Shown: positions 7,715-14,661, counted from the first letter of the stretch. The stretch: DNA of 14,974 bases from Maritimibacter sp. (GCA_020441225.1 JAGRMP010000133.1:211-15184), one strand, 5' to 3'. Notes: a model not told the origin generated them from the sequence alone. A program made the numbers and translations.

Positions 7715-7766
7715 CGCGAAAGCGCCGGGGTGTGCTGTCCTTATTATTGGCAATCAAAGACTTACG
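7714..7766. other. Convergent junction pqiC / TSUP permease with small hairpin and AT-rich patch
   Basis: A GCGC stem with a GAAA tetraloop (7714-7725) begins at the last base of pqiC. It is too short and lacks a T run, so it is not a convincing intrinsic terminator. About 15 nt later (7739-7766) comes an unusually AT-rich patch containing TTATTATTGG. Both convergent genes probably terminate here, by a mechanism I cannot identify. Confidence 0.35.
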
Positions 7767-7790
7767 CCGTCTTCGCGAACCCGCCAGGCG

Positions 7791-8537
7791 TCAGGTCATG
7801 TGCTGCCAGACGTCCCAGAACAACCGCGCAGCGAGGAGCGCGAGCAGCACGAGGATGACGCGGTTGAAGGCTTCTTTCGGCATCAGCCGCGCGAGAAAGG
7901 CCCCGACCGGCATGAAGCCGAGCAGCACGAAGGTCGCGCCGCCGCCGATCAACAGCCGTTCCACGGTGAGAAAGCCGTAGCCCGCCAGCATCGGCACCTG
8001 CACCAGCAGCATCGACAGGAAAAAGATCGAGATCGTCGAGATGAAATTGCGCCGCTCCAGATGCATGGCGTTGAGAAAGGTGATCGAGGCAGGGGCGGAG
8101 ATCCCGGAAGCCCCCTGTAACACGCCCGCGAGGACCCCGACCGGCGCCGCCAGCCGCTCGGCCGCCGCCATCGCGAGCCGCCAGTCGGGCCGGAGCAGGC
8201 GAAAGACGATATAGGCCACCACCGCCACCGCGACCGCGAGCTTCAGCGCATCGGTCGGGACCTTGGCCAGGATCCAGGTGCCGAGCGCCGCGCCGACAAC
8301 GCCAGCGCCCGCGAACCGCAAGAGAAACCCCGCGGGCAGAAAACTGTCGCGATGGGTCCAGATCTGCAGGCAGTTCGACACGAAGTTGGGCACGACGAAG
8401 ACGGCAATCGCCATCGGCACGTTGAAATAGAGCGCGATGATCGGGATCGCGACGATCGGCGCCCCAGCGCCGGTCGCACCTTTGAGGATGCCGCCCACCG
8501 CAAAGCCAAGGGCGATGTAGAGATATTCCGTGTCCAC
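7791..8537 (-). CDS. TSUP family permease (sulfite exporter TauE/SafE)
   Basis: A 248-residue inner-membrane protein of the TauE/SafE (TSUP) family, which moves small anions such as sulfite or organosulfonate-related compounds. The substrate cannot be told here. It shows about eight hydrophobic segments and the two-fold repeat of the family: GFAVGGILKGATGAGAPIVA near the N-terminus and GVLAGVLQGASGISAPASIT in the second half, each with the G-x-x-x-G-x-(S/T)-G-x-(G/S)-x-P signature. I choose the GTG at 8537, which begins VDTEYLYIALGF, because GAGGGGG lies 8 nt upstream. The frame stays open to 8675, but that extension is an R/G/A-rich translation of non-coding repeat sequence and would leave the first helix far from the N-terminus. 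It ends convergent to pqiC. Confidence 0.9.
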   Translation of the reverse strand: MDTEYLYIALGFAVGGILKGATGAGAPIVAIPIIALYFNVPMAIAVFVVPNFVSNCLQIWTHRDSFLPAGFLLRFAGAGVVGAALGTWILAKVPTDALKLAVAVAVVAYIVFRLLRPDWRLAMAAAERLAAPVGVLAGVLQGASGISAPASITFLNAMHLERRNFISTISIFFLSMLLVQVPMLAGYGFLTVERLLIGGGATFVLLGFMPVGAFLARLMPKEAFNRVILVLLALLAARLFWDVWQHMT

Positions 8538-8545
8538 GCGCGTTG

Positions 8546-8552
8546 CCCCCTC
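8546..8552 (-). promoter_or_regulatory. Shine-Dalgarno site fixing the GTG start of the TSUP permease
   Basis: GAGGGGG on the minus strand, 8 nt before the GTG at 8537. It supports that start over any upstream codon in the same frame. A GGCGGG/CCCGCC stem-loop (8562-8577) lies just upstream in the leader. Confidence 0.65.
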
Positions 8553-8641
8553 GCCACATCGGGCGGGACCGCCCGCCGAGAGGCGGCCCCGCAGTGCCTC
8601 CACGCGCGCGCCTCTCGCCCAACCGTACCCGAGCCGCGCCC

Positions 8642-8696
8642 GGGCACAACCCCCCGGCACAGCCCCAGGGCACAACCCCCGGGCACAACCCCCGGG
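8642..8696. repeat. Tandem array of a ~13-bp unit, about four copies
   Basis: Plus-strand units are GGGCACAACCCCCC, GGCACAGCCCCA, GGGCACAACCCCC and GGGCACAACCCCC, followed by a partial GGGC. Unit length varies from 12 to 14 through changes in the C run. In the sense of the flanking genes (minus) this gives G runs of four to six spaced 7-9 nt apart. Each unit could also fold as a GGG-TTGTG-CCC mini-hairpin. Confidence 0.85.
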
Positions 8697-8826
8697 CGAC
8701 GGGCATGTGCAAAATCGCCCGGAGCTATGGCGGTATGTGGATCGAACGGAGGGGGCGCGCAGCCAAGTCGAAACCGGCCACAGGCCAGGCAGGCCCGACG
8801 ATCAGCCGGGCCCGGGCAAGCGCCCG

Positions 8827-8874
8827 GCCAGAATCCCAGCCAGAACCCGGGCCAGAACCCCGGCCCGCTCCCGG
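8827..8874. repeat. Tandem array of a 12-bp unit, three clear copies plus one degenerate
   Basis: Units are GCCAGAATCCCA, GCCAGAACCCGG and GCCAGAACCCCG, then the degenerate GCCCGCTCCCGG. The array begins 12 bp after the RTX stop codon. The minus-strand unit CCGGGTTCTGGC resembles the minus-strand form of the neighbouring array (GGGTT-x-TG-x-CC core), which suggests a common origin or shared function. Confidence 0.8.
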
Positions 8875-8886
8875 CCCCGCCTGCCG

Positions 8887-9903
8887 TCAGAAGACGAAAT
8901 TGCCGGCGTCGATATCGCTCAGATCGAGCCCCTTGAGGAAGATCTCGACATTGCCGAACTCGATCCGCAGACCGGCACTGGTGTCGGTGAAATCCAGATC
9001 GCTGAGGCCATTGGCCCCGCTCTTGATCTTGATCAGGTCACTGGAGTCGAAATCGAAGATCTTGTTGGTATCGGAATTCCTGTCGAAGACGAACCGGTCG
9101 GCCTTGGCCCCGCCCATGAGCCGGTCGGTGCCGCTGCCCGCGATCAGCACATCGCGGCCGTTGCCACCGTTGAGCGTGTCGTTCCCCTGTTCGCCGAGGA
9201 TCGTGTCGCGGCCGCTGGAGCCCTCGATCCAGTCGCGGCCGCGCCCACCTTCGAGCGTGTCATGGCCCTGGCCGCCGATCACGGTGTCGGCGCCGCGCGA
9301 GGAGACGACCAGGTCGTGGCCGCGCCCGCCCTGGATGTGGTCGTTGCCGGCGCCGCCGCGCAATTCGTCGTCGCCGGCATAGCCGTAGATCGAGTCGCTG
9401 CCGTCGCGGCCCTTGATGTCGTCGTTGTAATAGCCGCCGTAGAACACGTTGTCGTTCGCATCGCCGTACAGGAAATTGGGCCCGTACAGGGATCCGAAGA
9501 CATTTTCCATGTTGACGAAGGACGTGGTGCCGTAGGTCCCGGCATCGGCCGTGCCGAGCTCCATGTCGATGATCAGCGTCTGGCCGGGGGTCACATACCG
9601 ATAATCGAGCGTGTCGATGTCGTCGCCGCCGTTGACGTAATTTCCGACGCCGCTGCCCGGGTCGATCACGTCGTCGCCGCCGAAACCGTAGAGGATGTCG
9701 GCGCCGTCCGGCGTTGCGTCGAAATCCGAGCGGTCGCCGCGCTGGTCGCCGAAGAGGTAATTGTCGAGCGCGTTGCCGTAGATCGTATCGGCGCCGCCGT
9801 AGCCCTGGATCAATTCGTCGGTCGCGGTCGCGGTATAGGGCGAGATGATGTCCCAGGTGATGGACATCGTCTGGCCTTCGTAGCTCCCCGTGGTCGTCGC
9901 CAT
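8887..9903 (-). CDS. RTX (hemolysin-type) calcium-binding repeat protein, probably secreted by a type I system
   Basis: A 338-residue acidic protein built largely of G-G-x-G-x-D-x-(L/I/V)-x type nonapeptides, which fold as a calcium-binding beta roll. Repeats are seen at about 34-52, 64-98 and most densely 141-268 (GYAGDDELRG, GGAGNDHIQG, GEQGNDTLNG, GGNGRDVLIA). The stretch 12-33 and the non-repeat part at about 99-140 show no enzyme motif. The C-terminus has KADRFVFD followed by a beta-rich end, IDAGNFVF, which fits an uncleaved type I secretion signal. There is no N-terminal signal peptide. The ATG at 9903 has AGGGGA 8 nt upstream. No ABC/MFP exporter genes are in the window, so export would depend on a system elsewhere. 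The function is unknown; adhesion or surface-layer roles are possible. Confidence 0.9.
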   Translation of the reverse strand: MATTTGSYEGQTMSITWDIISPYTATATDELIQGYGGADTIYGNALDNYLFGDQRGDRSDFDATPDGADILYGFGGDDVIDPGSGVGNYVNGGDDIDTLDYRYVTPGQTLIIDMELGTADAGTYGTTSFVNMENVFGSLYGPNFLYGDANDNVFYGGYYNDDIKGRDGSDSIYGYAGDDELRGGAGNDHIQGGRGHDLVVSSRGADTVIGGQGHDTLEGGRGRDWIEGSSGRDTILGEQGNDTLNGGNGRDVLIAGSGTDRLMGGAKADRFVFDRNSDTNKIFDFDSSDLIKIKSGANGLSDLDFTDTSAGLRIEFGNVEIFLKGLDLSDIDAGNFVF

Positions 9904-10043
9904 GGCCTGATCCCCTGCGATTGCGTTGGTCTGAAGTCCGCGGTCCCGGTCGCCTGCGCGGGACGTTCACAGCCGCGTCCCGCCCAGAGAGTGGCACGAG
10001 CAGAGCCGTAATCGCGGCACCGCCCTTGCGCACACCGCCGGTT

Positions 10044-10075
10044 CATCGGATCGCCGGCCCATCGGATCGCCGGCC
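10044..10075. repeat. Perfect 16-bp tandem duplication
   Basis: CATCGGATCGCCGGCC occurs twice back to back (10044-10059 and 10060-10075) in the divergent region. It may be a recent slippage duplication or a doubled binding site. Confidence 0.85.
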
Positions 10076-10187
10076 CGCGGCGGGAACCGCGAGGCAAAAT
10101 GTCGCAGATCGCCCCGGAGAAATCAAGCGGGGCGGGTGTGCGCAACCGGCGGCGGCGCGGACTGGGTTTTCGTATCGAACCGTGTCA

Positions 10188-10201
10188 GTCTGGCGCCAGA
10201 C
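10188..10201. promoter_or_regulatory. 14-bp perfect palindrome upstream of the AMP ligase, possible operator
   Basis: GTCTGGCGCCAGAC reads the same on both strands. It ends 12 nt before the Shine-Dalgarno GAGGGA (10214-10219) and 22 nt before the ATG. The position suits a dimeric repressor site or a leader hairpin. No cognate regulator gene is in the window. Confidence 0.4.
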
Positions 10202-10223
10202 CGCCCCATGCCCGAGGGATCCG

Positions 10224-11738
10224 ATGGACACCGCCCCCACCCCGCCCCTCGCCGAGCTGATGCGTCCCGCCAGCGCGGCGCATCCGGACAAGCCTGCCCT
10301 CGTGCACAAGGGGATCGCACTCACCTACCGGCGGGTGCGGGCGGATGTGGCGCGGATCGGGGCCAGGCTGCGCGCGCTCGGGATCGGCCCCGGCGATATC
10401 GTGGCGGTGCATCTGCGCACCCCCGTCACCCACTGGATGGTGACCCTCGCGCTGATGCGGATCGGCGCCGTGTCGCTCACGCTGACCCGCAACGCGCGGG
10501 CGGAACTCGACGCGCTCGCTGGCCTGTCCGCGGTGATCTGCGGCGCCGGCGAGGAAAGCGCGTTTCCCGAGGCGCTGTGGCGGATCGCGGTGGGGCGCGA
10601 CTGGCTCGACGGACCGGTGCCGGCGGACCGGGTCCTGCCGGCGCCGGAAGCGGCGGGGCAGAGCGTCGGGCGGATCTGCTTCACCTCCGGCACATCGGGA
10701 CGGCCCAAGGCGATCCTGCTCGACGCAGGGCTCCTCGGCGCGCGGCTCGCGCGCACCGCCGGACGCGCGGGGATCGATGCGGGCTCGGTCCTGTGGTGCG
10801 GGCTCGGACCCGACACCGCCTTTGGCTTCACCGCCACGCTCGCCACCTGGTACGAAGGCGGCACGGTGCTGCTGTCGGCGGGCGGTCCGGGTGCATTCGC
10901 CGAGATGCAGGCGCGCGGGGTCAACATGCTGATCGCCTCGCCCGCGGCCCTCAGCCCCCTGGTGCGCGACGCCCGCGCGACGAAACGGCCCCGCCTCGAC
11001 GGGCGGACGATCGTCGCGGGCGGGCGGCTGACCGTCGAGCTGCGCGACCAGGTCCGGGCGCATCTCTGCGACGCCGTGCGCATCGCCTACGGCGCGTCGG
11101 AGGCCGGCGGGGTGACACTGGGCGATGCCCGGGCGCTCGACATTCATCCCGGGCGGGTCGGCGCCGCCTTTGCCGATATCGATGTCGAAGTGGTCGGCCC
11201 CGACGGCGCGCCGCTGCCGCCCGGGTCAGAGGGACGGCTGCGGCTGCGGACCGAGAGCACGGTGACGGGCTATCTCAACGACCCCGACGCGAGTGCGGCG
11301 CATTTCGAGGCGGGCTGGTTCATCCCCGGCGACATCGCGATGCTGTCGCCCGACGGCGCGCTCACGCTGCTCGGGCGCACGGCACAGATCCTGAACCTCG
11401 GTGGCGTGAAGCTGCCGATCGAGGCGCTCGAGGCGCGGCTTGCGGCGCTCGACGGGGTCACGGACGCCTGCGCCCTCCTGCGCAGCGTCGGCGGGGCAAC
11501 CGCGCCTGAGCTGGTGATCGTCGCGGTGGTGGCCGAGGCGGCCGCGGGGCGGCTCGGCGAGACCATCCGGGCGGCCTTTCCCCAGCTGCCGCCGGCGGCG
11601 CTCTACATGGCGCCGGCACTGCCGCGCGGCTCGATGGGCAAGGTCGCGAAACAAACCCTGGCGGAGGCCGCTGCGGCGGCCGATGCGGGGTCGGTGGGCG
11701 CAGATGCGCTCGGGATCGTGTCGCTGGGCCTTGTCTGA
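10224..11738 (+). CDS. AMP-binding acyl-adenylate-forming ligase (ANL superfamily), substrate unknown
   Basis: A 504-residue ANL enzyme, expected to activate a carboxylate with ATP to an acyl-AMP and pass it to CoA or a carrier protein. Core motifs in order: FTSGTSGRPKAI (153-164, phosphate-binding loop), YGASEAGG (289-296, A5), GY (349-350), PGDIAML (368-374, with D370 expected to bind the ribose), LLGRTAQILNLGGVKL (383-398, A8 hinge) and PRGSMGKVAK (467-476, with the adenylation lysine K473). The A8 segment has A-Q where one or two aspartates are usual. It is slightly shorter than typical acyl-CoA synthetases because of a compact N-domain. The ATG at 10224 has GAGGGA (10214-10219) upstream. 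Acyl-CoA synthetase or carrier-protein ligase is most likely. No carrier protein, PKS or beta-oxidation gene is nearby. Confidence 0.88.
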   Translation: MDTAPTPPLAELMRPASAAHPDKPALVHKGIALTYRRVRADVARIGARLRALGIGPGDIVAVHLRTPVTHWMVTLALMRIGAVSLTLTRNARAELDALAGLSAVICGAGEESAFPEALWRIAVGRDWLDGPVPADRVLPAPEAAGQSVGRICFTSGTSGRPKAILLDAGLLGARLARTAGRAGIDAGSVLWCGLGPDTAFGFTATLATWYEGGTVLLSAGGPGAFAEMQARGVNMLIASPAALSPLVRDARATKRPRLDGRTIVAGGRLTVELRDQVRAHLCDAVRIAYGASEAGGVTLGDARALDIHPGRVGAAFADIDVEVVGPDGAPLPPGSEGRLRLRTESTVTGYLNDPDASAAHFEAGWFIPGDIAMLSPDGALTLLGRTAQILNLGGVKLPIEALEARLAALDGVTDACALLRSVGGATAPELVIVAVVAEAAAGRLGETIRAAFPQLPPAALYMAPALPRGSMGKVAKQTLAEAAAAADAGSVGADALGIVSLGLV

Positions 11739-11743
11739 TCCGG

Positions 11744-13561
11744 TCAACCGCTGCGGCGGCGGGCCAGCAGCACGGCCGCGACAAGGGCCGATGCTGCGAG
11801 CGACACCCAGTCCGCGCCGGGCCAGACCACCGCGCCGAGCGCAAGCCCCGCAAGCCCGGCGCGCGGGACCGGGCGCAGCCCCGGCTGGGTGGCGGCAAGC
11901 AGGAAGACGAGGGTCACCGCAATCGCCTGCCCGACCGCAACGGAGCCCCCGAGCCCCACGAGCCCGGGCCGGGCCACGATCGCGAAGGGCATCGCGAACA
12001 GCACCCATCCGAAGCGCAGCGCCGCGCGCGCCGTGGCCGCGAAATCGGCCTTGGCCAGCGCGCTGGCGGCGAGCGAGGCGAGCGCGACGGGGGGCGTGAG
12101 CATCGACAGGATGCCGCAATAGAGCACGAAGAGATGCGCGGCGAGCGGCGGCACCCCCGCCTCGATCAGCCCCGGCGCGATGAGCGCGGCGGCAAGTACG
12201 TAGACCCCCACCGTGGCCATGCCCATGCCCAGAAGAAAGGCCGCGGCGCCGGCGAGCGCCAGCGCCAGCACCAGGCTGTGCTGGCCGAGGGCGCTCAGCC
12301 CCACCGCCACGGCCACGGCAAGGCCGGTGGCGTTGAGCACGCCCAGCACCAGCCCCATGGCGCCGGCGATGACCAGGAGCTGCAGCCCGGTCCCCACCAG
12401 CCGCCCCAGCCCGGCGCGAAGCGCGGCGCGCAAGGCGCGCGGACCGCCGAGCACCAGCCCGACGCCGATGCAGGCGAGCGCACCCGCGAGGGCAGCGCGG
12501 TCGGGCTGCAGTTCGAACCCTGCGAGCAACAGCACCAGGAGCCCGGGCGGCAGCAGGTGGAGCGCGAGCCGGGCGGGCAGCGGCTCGGCGGGCGGCGGCG
12601 GGGCGTCGGCCCCGGCGTCGGAGAGCGGAACGAGATCGGCCTGGCGGAACATCGCGAGGTAGACGAAGAGCGCGGGCAGGAGCGAAGCGAGCGCCACCGT
12701 CGCATAGGGAAGCCCGACGAAATCGGCGAGCAGGAAGGCCGCGGCCCCCATCACCGGCGGCATCACCTGACCCGCGGTCGAGGCCGCCGCCTCGATCCCC
12801 GCCGCAGTCTCGGCCCGCACCCCGATCCGCCGCATCGCCGGGATCGAAAACGCGCCCGTGGTCATCACGTTGGCGATGGCGGTGCCGCTGATCGCGCCGA
12901 ACAGGCCCGACGCGAGGATGCAGGCCTTGATCGCGCCCGACCGGCTCTGGGCCGCGCGCCGGAGCGCGACCCGCGCGAGCGCCTCCGCCCCGCCCGAGGC
13001 CTCGAAAAACGCGCCGAAGACCACGAAGGCCAGGACCGGGGTCACCATGATGTCGAGCGCCCGGCCAAGCAGCCCTTCGGAGCCGAAGGCGAGGTAGCTC
13101 GCGTAGCTCGCGAGCGGCATCGGCGCGGCGCCTTGCGGGACGAACAGCGGCCCGGCATAGCCCGCGACAAGCGCGACACCCGCGAGAAGCGCAATTGGGC
13201 GGCCGCCGGAGAGGCCCGCAGCGAACAGCACGGCGGCGACCAGGAACAGAGCGGCGGCAACCACGTCCGCGTCATGCGGCAGAAAGACCGCGCGGTCGGT
13301 GCCCAGGAAGCGCACGGTCCAGAGCCCCGCGAGGGCGGCCGCCAGCGCAAGGAGCGCCGAGGTCCCACCGCCTTTCCGCGCCGCCTGCCGGGCAAAGACC
13401 GCGACCAGCGCGAGCGCAAGCTCGAAGGCCAGGAATTGCGCGTTGGACAGGCCGAGACCGGCCAGCCCCGGCGGGGCCAGATCGCGGGCGAGCGGGGCGA
13501 AGACCGCCACCGCCCCCGCCCCCAGCCAAAGGCGCCGCAACACGGACCCCGCCGGGGTCAC
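11744..13561 (-). CDS. TRAP transporter large/fused permease subunit, TAXI type
   Basis: A 605-residue polytopic inner-membrane permease of a TRAP transporter, which takes up organic acids using an ion gradient and a periplasmic binding protein. The signature region GTAIANVMTTGAFSIPAMRR (about 226-245), then AAASTAGQVMPPVMGAAAF (about 258-276), is characteristic of TAXI-associated fused permeases. The N-terminal ~150 residues carry about four helices in the position of the small DctQ-like part. The start is taken as the GTG at 13561, whose GTGA overlaps the stop of the binding-protein gene (13558-13560). The frame stays open to 13663, but those extra 34 residues overlap the binding-protein gene. 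It ends 5 bp from the convergent ligase stop, leaving no room for a separate terminator. The frame is intact throughout. Confidence 0.9.
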   Translation of the reverse strand: MTPAGSVLRRLWLGAGAVAVFAPLARDLAPPGLAGLGLSNAQFLAFELALALVAVFARQAARKGGGTSALLALAAALAGLWTVRFLGTDRAVFLPHDADVVAAALFLVAAVLFAAGLSGGRPIALLAGVALVAGYAGPLFVPQGAAPMPLASYASYLAFGSEGLLGRALDIMVTPVLAFVVFGAFFEASGGAEALARVALRRAAQSRSGAIKACILASGLFGAISGTAIANVMTTGAFSIPAMRRIGVRAETAAGIEAAASTAGQVMPPVMGAAAFLLADFVGLPYATVALASLLPALFVYLAMFRQADLVPLSDAGADAPPPPAEPLPARLALHLLPPGLLVLLLAGFELQPDRAALAGALACIGVGLVLGGPRALRAALRAGLGRLVGTGLQLLVIAGAMGLVLGVLNATGLAVAVAVGLSALGQHSLVLALALAGAAAFLLGMGMATVGVYVLAAALIAPGLIEAGVPPLAAHLFVLYCGILSMLTPPVALASLAASALAKADFAATARAALRFGWVLFAMPFAIVARPGLVGLGGSVAVGQAIAVTLVFLLAATQPGLRPVPRAGLAGLALGAVVWPGADWVSLAASALVAAVLLARRRSG

Positions 13562-14514
13562 TGGGTGCCGTTTGCGGCGAAAAAGGCCGTGGCGGCAGGG
13601 TGGAAGGGCACGCCGATATCGGCCTGCATTCGGCACCGGGATCGAAGGCGCGGAAATCGGCACTGGCGCCGGTCAGCACCGCGCCGCCGTCGCGCAGAGC
13701 TGGTGAGCAGATCGGTCACCGCCGCGTCCGCGGTCCCGGCATGGGCGTAGAGCCAGTAATCGTATTCCATCACCACCACCGGCTGCGGTCACCCCGGTCA
13801 GCCCCTCGGCGGGCGCGACGGTGACCAGCCGGCTGTCGGGAAACACTTCCTGCAGCCGCGCTTCCGCCTCCGGCCCCGCCGCCGAGCGAGACCGCGTGAT
13901 AGCCCTTCGACCTGCTGGGCATAGCGCTCGACGGTGGCCGAGCCGACGATCATGCCGTTCACGTCGATATCGCCGCGCACGAAGGCCTTGCCAAGCCCGG
14001 CCCAGTCGGAGACCGGCACCGGCACCACGTCGCCGGGCGTGAGCCCGCCGGTCGCCAGCATGGCCTCATAGAGCCGGTCGCCGAAAGCGGTCTGGTCGAA
14101 GCCGGTCGGAAAGCGCTTGCCCGCGAGCTGGGACACGTCGGTAATCCCCGAGGCGCCGCTGGCGCCGAAGGTGATCTGGAACGGCACGAGACGCGCGACG
14201 AGGCGCAGGTTATCGAGCGCCCGGCCTTCGTAGAAGCCGCGGCCCTCGTAGGCCTCGCGCAGGACGATGGCGTTGAACAGGCCGAAATCGTCCTCGCCCC
14301 GGTCGATGAAGACCGCCCCCTGCCCGGCCGAGGCATAGGGTTTGGGCCGCAGGTCCATCCCGGTCACCTCGCGCGCCGCCTTGGCCACCGCCAGCCCGTA
14401 GAAATAGATCGCCGTTCCGTTGCCGGTGGTCGCCACGGAAAAGCTTTGCGCCCGGACGGGCGCGCTGGACAGGACGAGGGCGACAATCAGGGCGGCGAGG
14501 CGAAAGGGCAGCAT
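13558..14514 (-). pseudogene. TAXI family TRAP transporter solute-binding protein, disrupted by five frameshifts
   Basis: The periplasmic binding protein of the adjacent permease. The ATG at 14514 (TTG at 14520 is possible) begins a signal peptide with cleavage after APVRA, then SFSVATTGNGTAIYFYGLA, the TAXI opening. About 203 residues read normally up to YAQQVEG. Then the frame changes, with family-like sequence resuming in another frame each time: GYHAVSL, EARLQEVFPDSRLVTVAP, VVVMEYDYWLYAHAG, LRDGGAVLTGASADFRAFDPGA, and finally MQADIGVPFHPAATAFF to the stop at 13558. Four changes behave as one extra base (near 13904, 13874-13883, 13787 and 13700) and one as a missing base (near 13631). With these repaired, the protein would be about 318 residues, normal for the family. 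Either a fresh pseudogene or a sequencing/assembly error. I favour error because the protein sequence between shifts is well kept. Confidence 0.85.
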
Positions 14515-14540
14515 CGGCAAAGGGCTTTCGTTACGACGAC

Positions 14541-14569
14541 TTCAAAGGCCGTAGGGCCGGCGCGGTCAA
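14541..14569 (-). promoter_or_regulatory. Candidate promoter for the TAXI-TRAP operon
   Basis: On the minus strand, TTGACC (14569-14564) is followed after 17 nt by TTTGAA (14546-14541), 26 nt before the ATG at 14514. The -35 match is good and the -10 is poor. The spacer contains a GGCC-CTAC-GGCC inverted repeat, which might be an operator. Confidence 0.35.
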
Positions 14570-14661
14570 ATCCAGACACGTGCGCCTGGGACCGCTCCGG
14601 GGCGCACGGACCAGTCCACGAAACAATGCACAGATCCGGGCGGCTGTCCAACCTGTCGCCT

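Larger units (their letters stand above)
8538..8886. other. Non-coding gap between the RTX gene and the TSUP permease
   Basis: This 349-bp gap lies between two genes on the minus strand. I see no gene in it. It holds two short-period tandem arrays (8642-8696 and 8827-8874), a CCGGGC-AAGC-GCCCGG stem-loop (8812-8827) next to the second array, and the TSUP leader with its stem-loop and Shine-Dalgarno. No T-rich tract follows any hairpin on the minus strand, so I cannot name an intrinsic terminator for the RTX gene. I cannot recognise a TSUP promoter either. Confidence 0.65.
9904..10223. other. Non-coding divergent region between the RTX and AMP-ligase genes
   Basis: This 320-bp region should hold promoters for both divergent genes, but I cannot identify convincing -35/-10 pairs. 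It contains a perfect 16-bp tandem duplication (10044-10075), an inverted repeat GCCCCG (10111-10116) / CGGGGC (10128-10133), and a perfect 14-bp palindrome just before the ligase start (10188-10201). Open frames crossing it have no family resemblance. Confidence 0.65.

Noticed and set aside
8538..8712. N-terminal extension of the TSUP protein through the repeat array
   Set aside because: The extension is a translation of non-coding GC repeats. A good Shine-Dalgarno (GAGGGGG) fits the GTG at 8537, after which the first membrane helix follows normally.
8812..8827. Intrinsic terminator after the RTX gene
   Set aside because: The CCGGGC/GCCCGG stem-loop has no T tract after it on the minus strand.
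8642..8874. CRISPR array
   Set aside because: Repeats are contiguous 12-14-bp units without unique spacers and there are no cas genes.
12134..13750. A 538-codon open frame on the plus strand opposite the TRAP permease
   Set aside because: The translation is R/G/H/Q-rich low complexity with no domain. The minus strand carries the TAXI-TRAP permease signature motifs.
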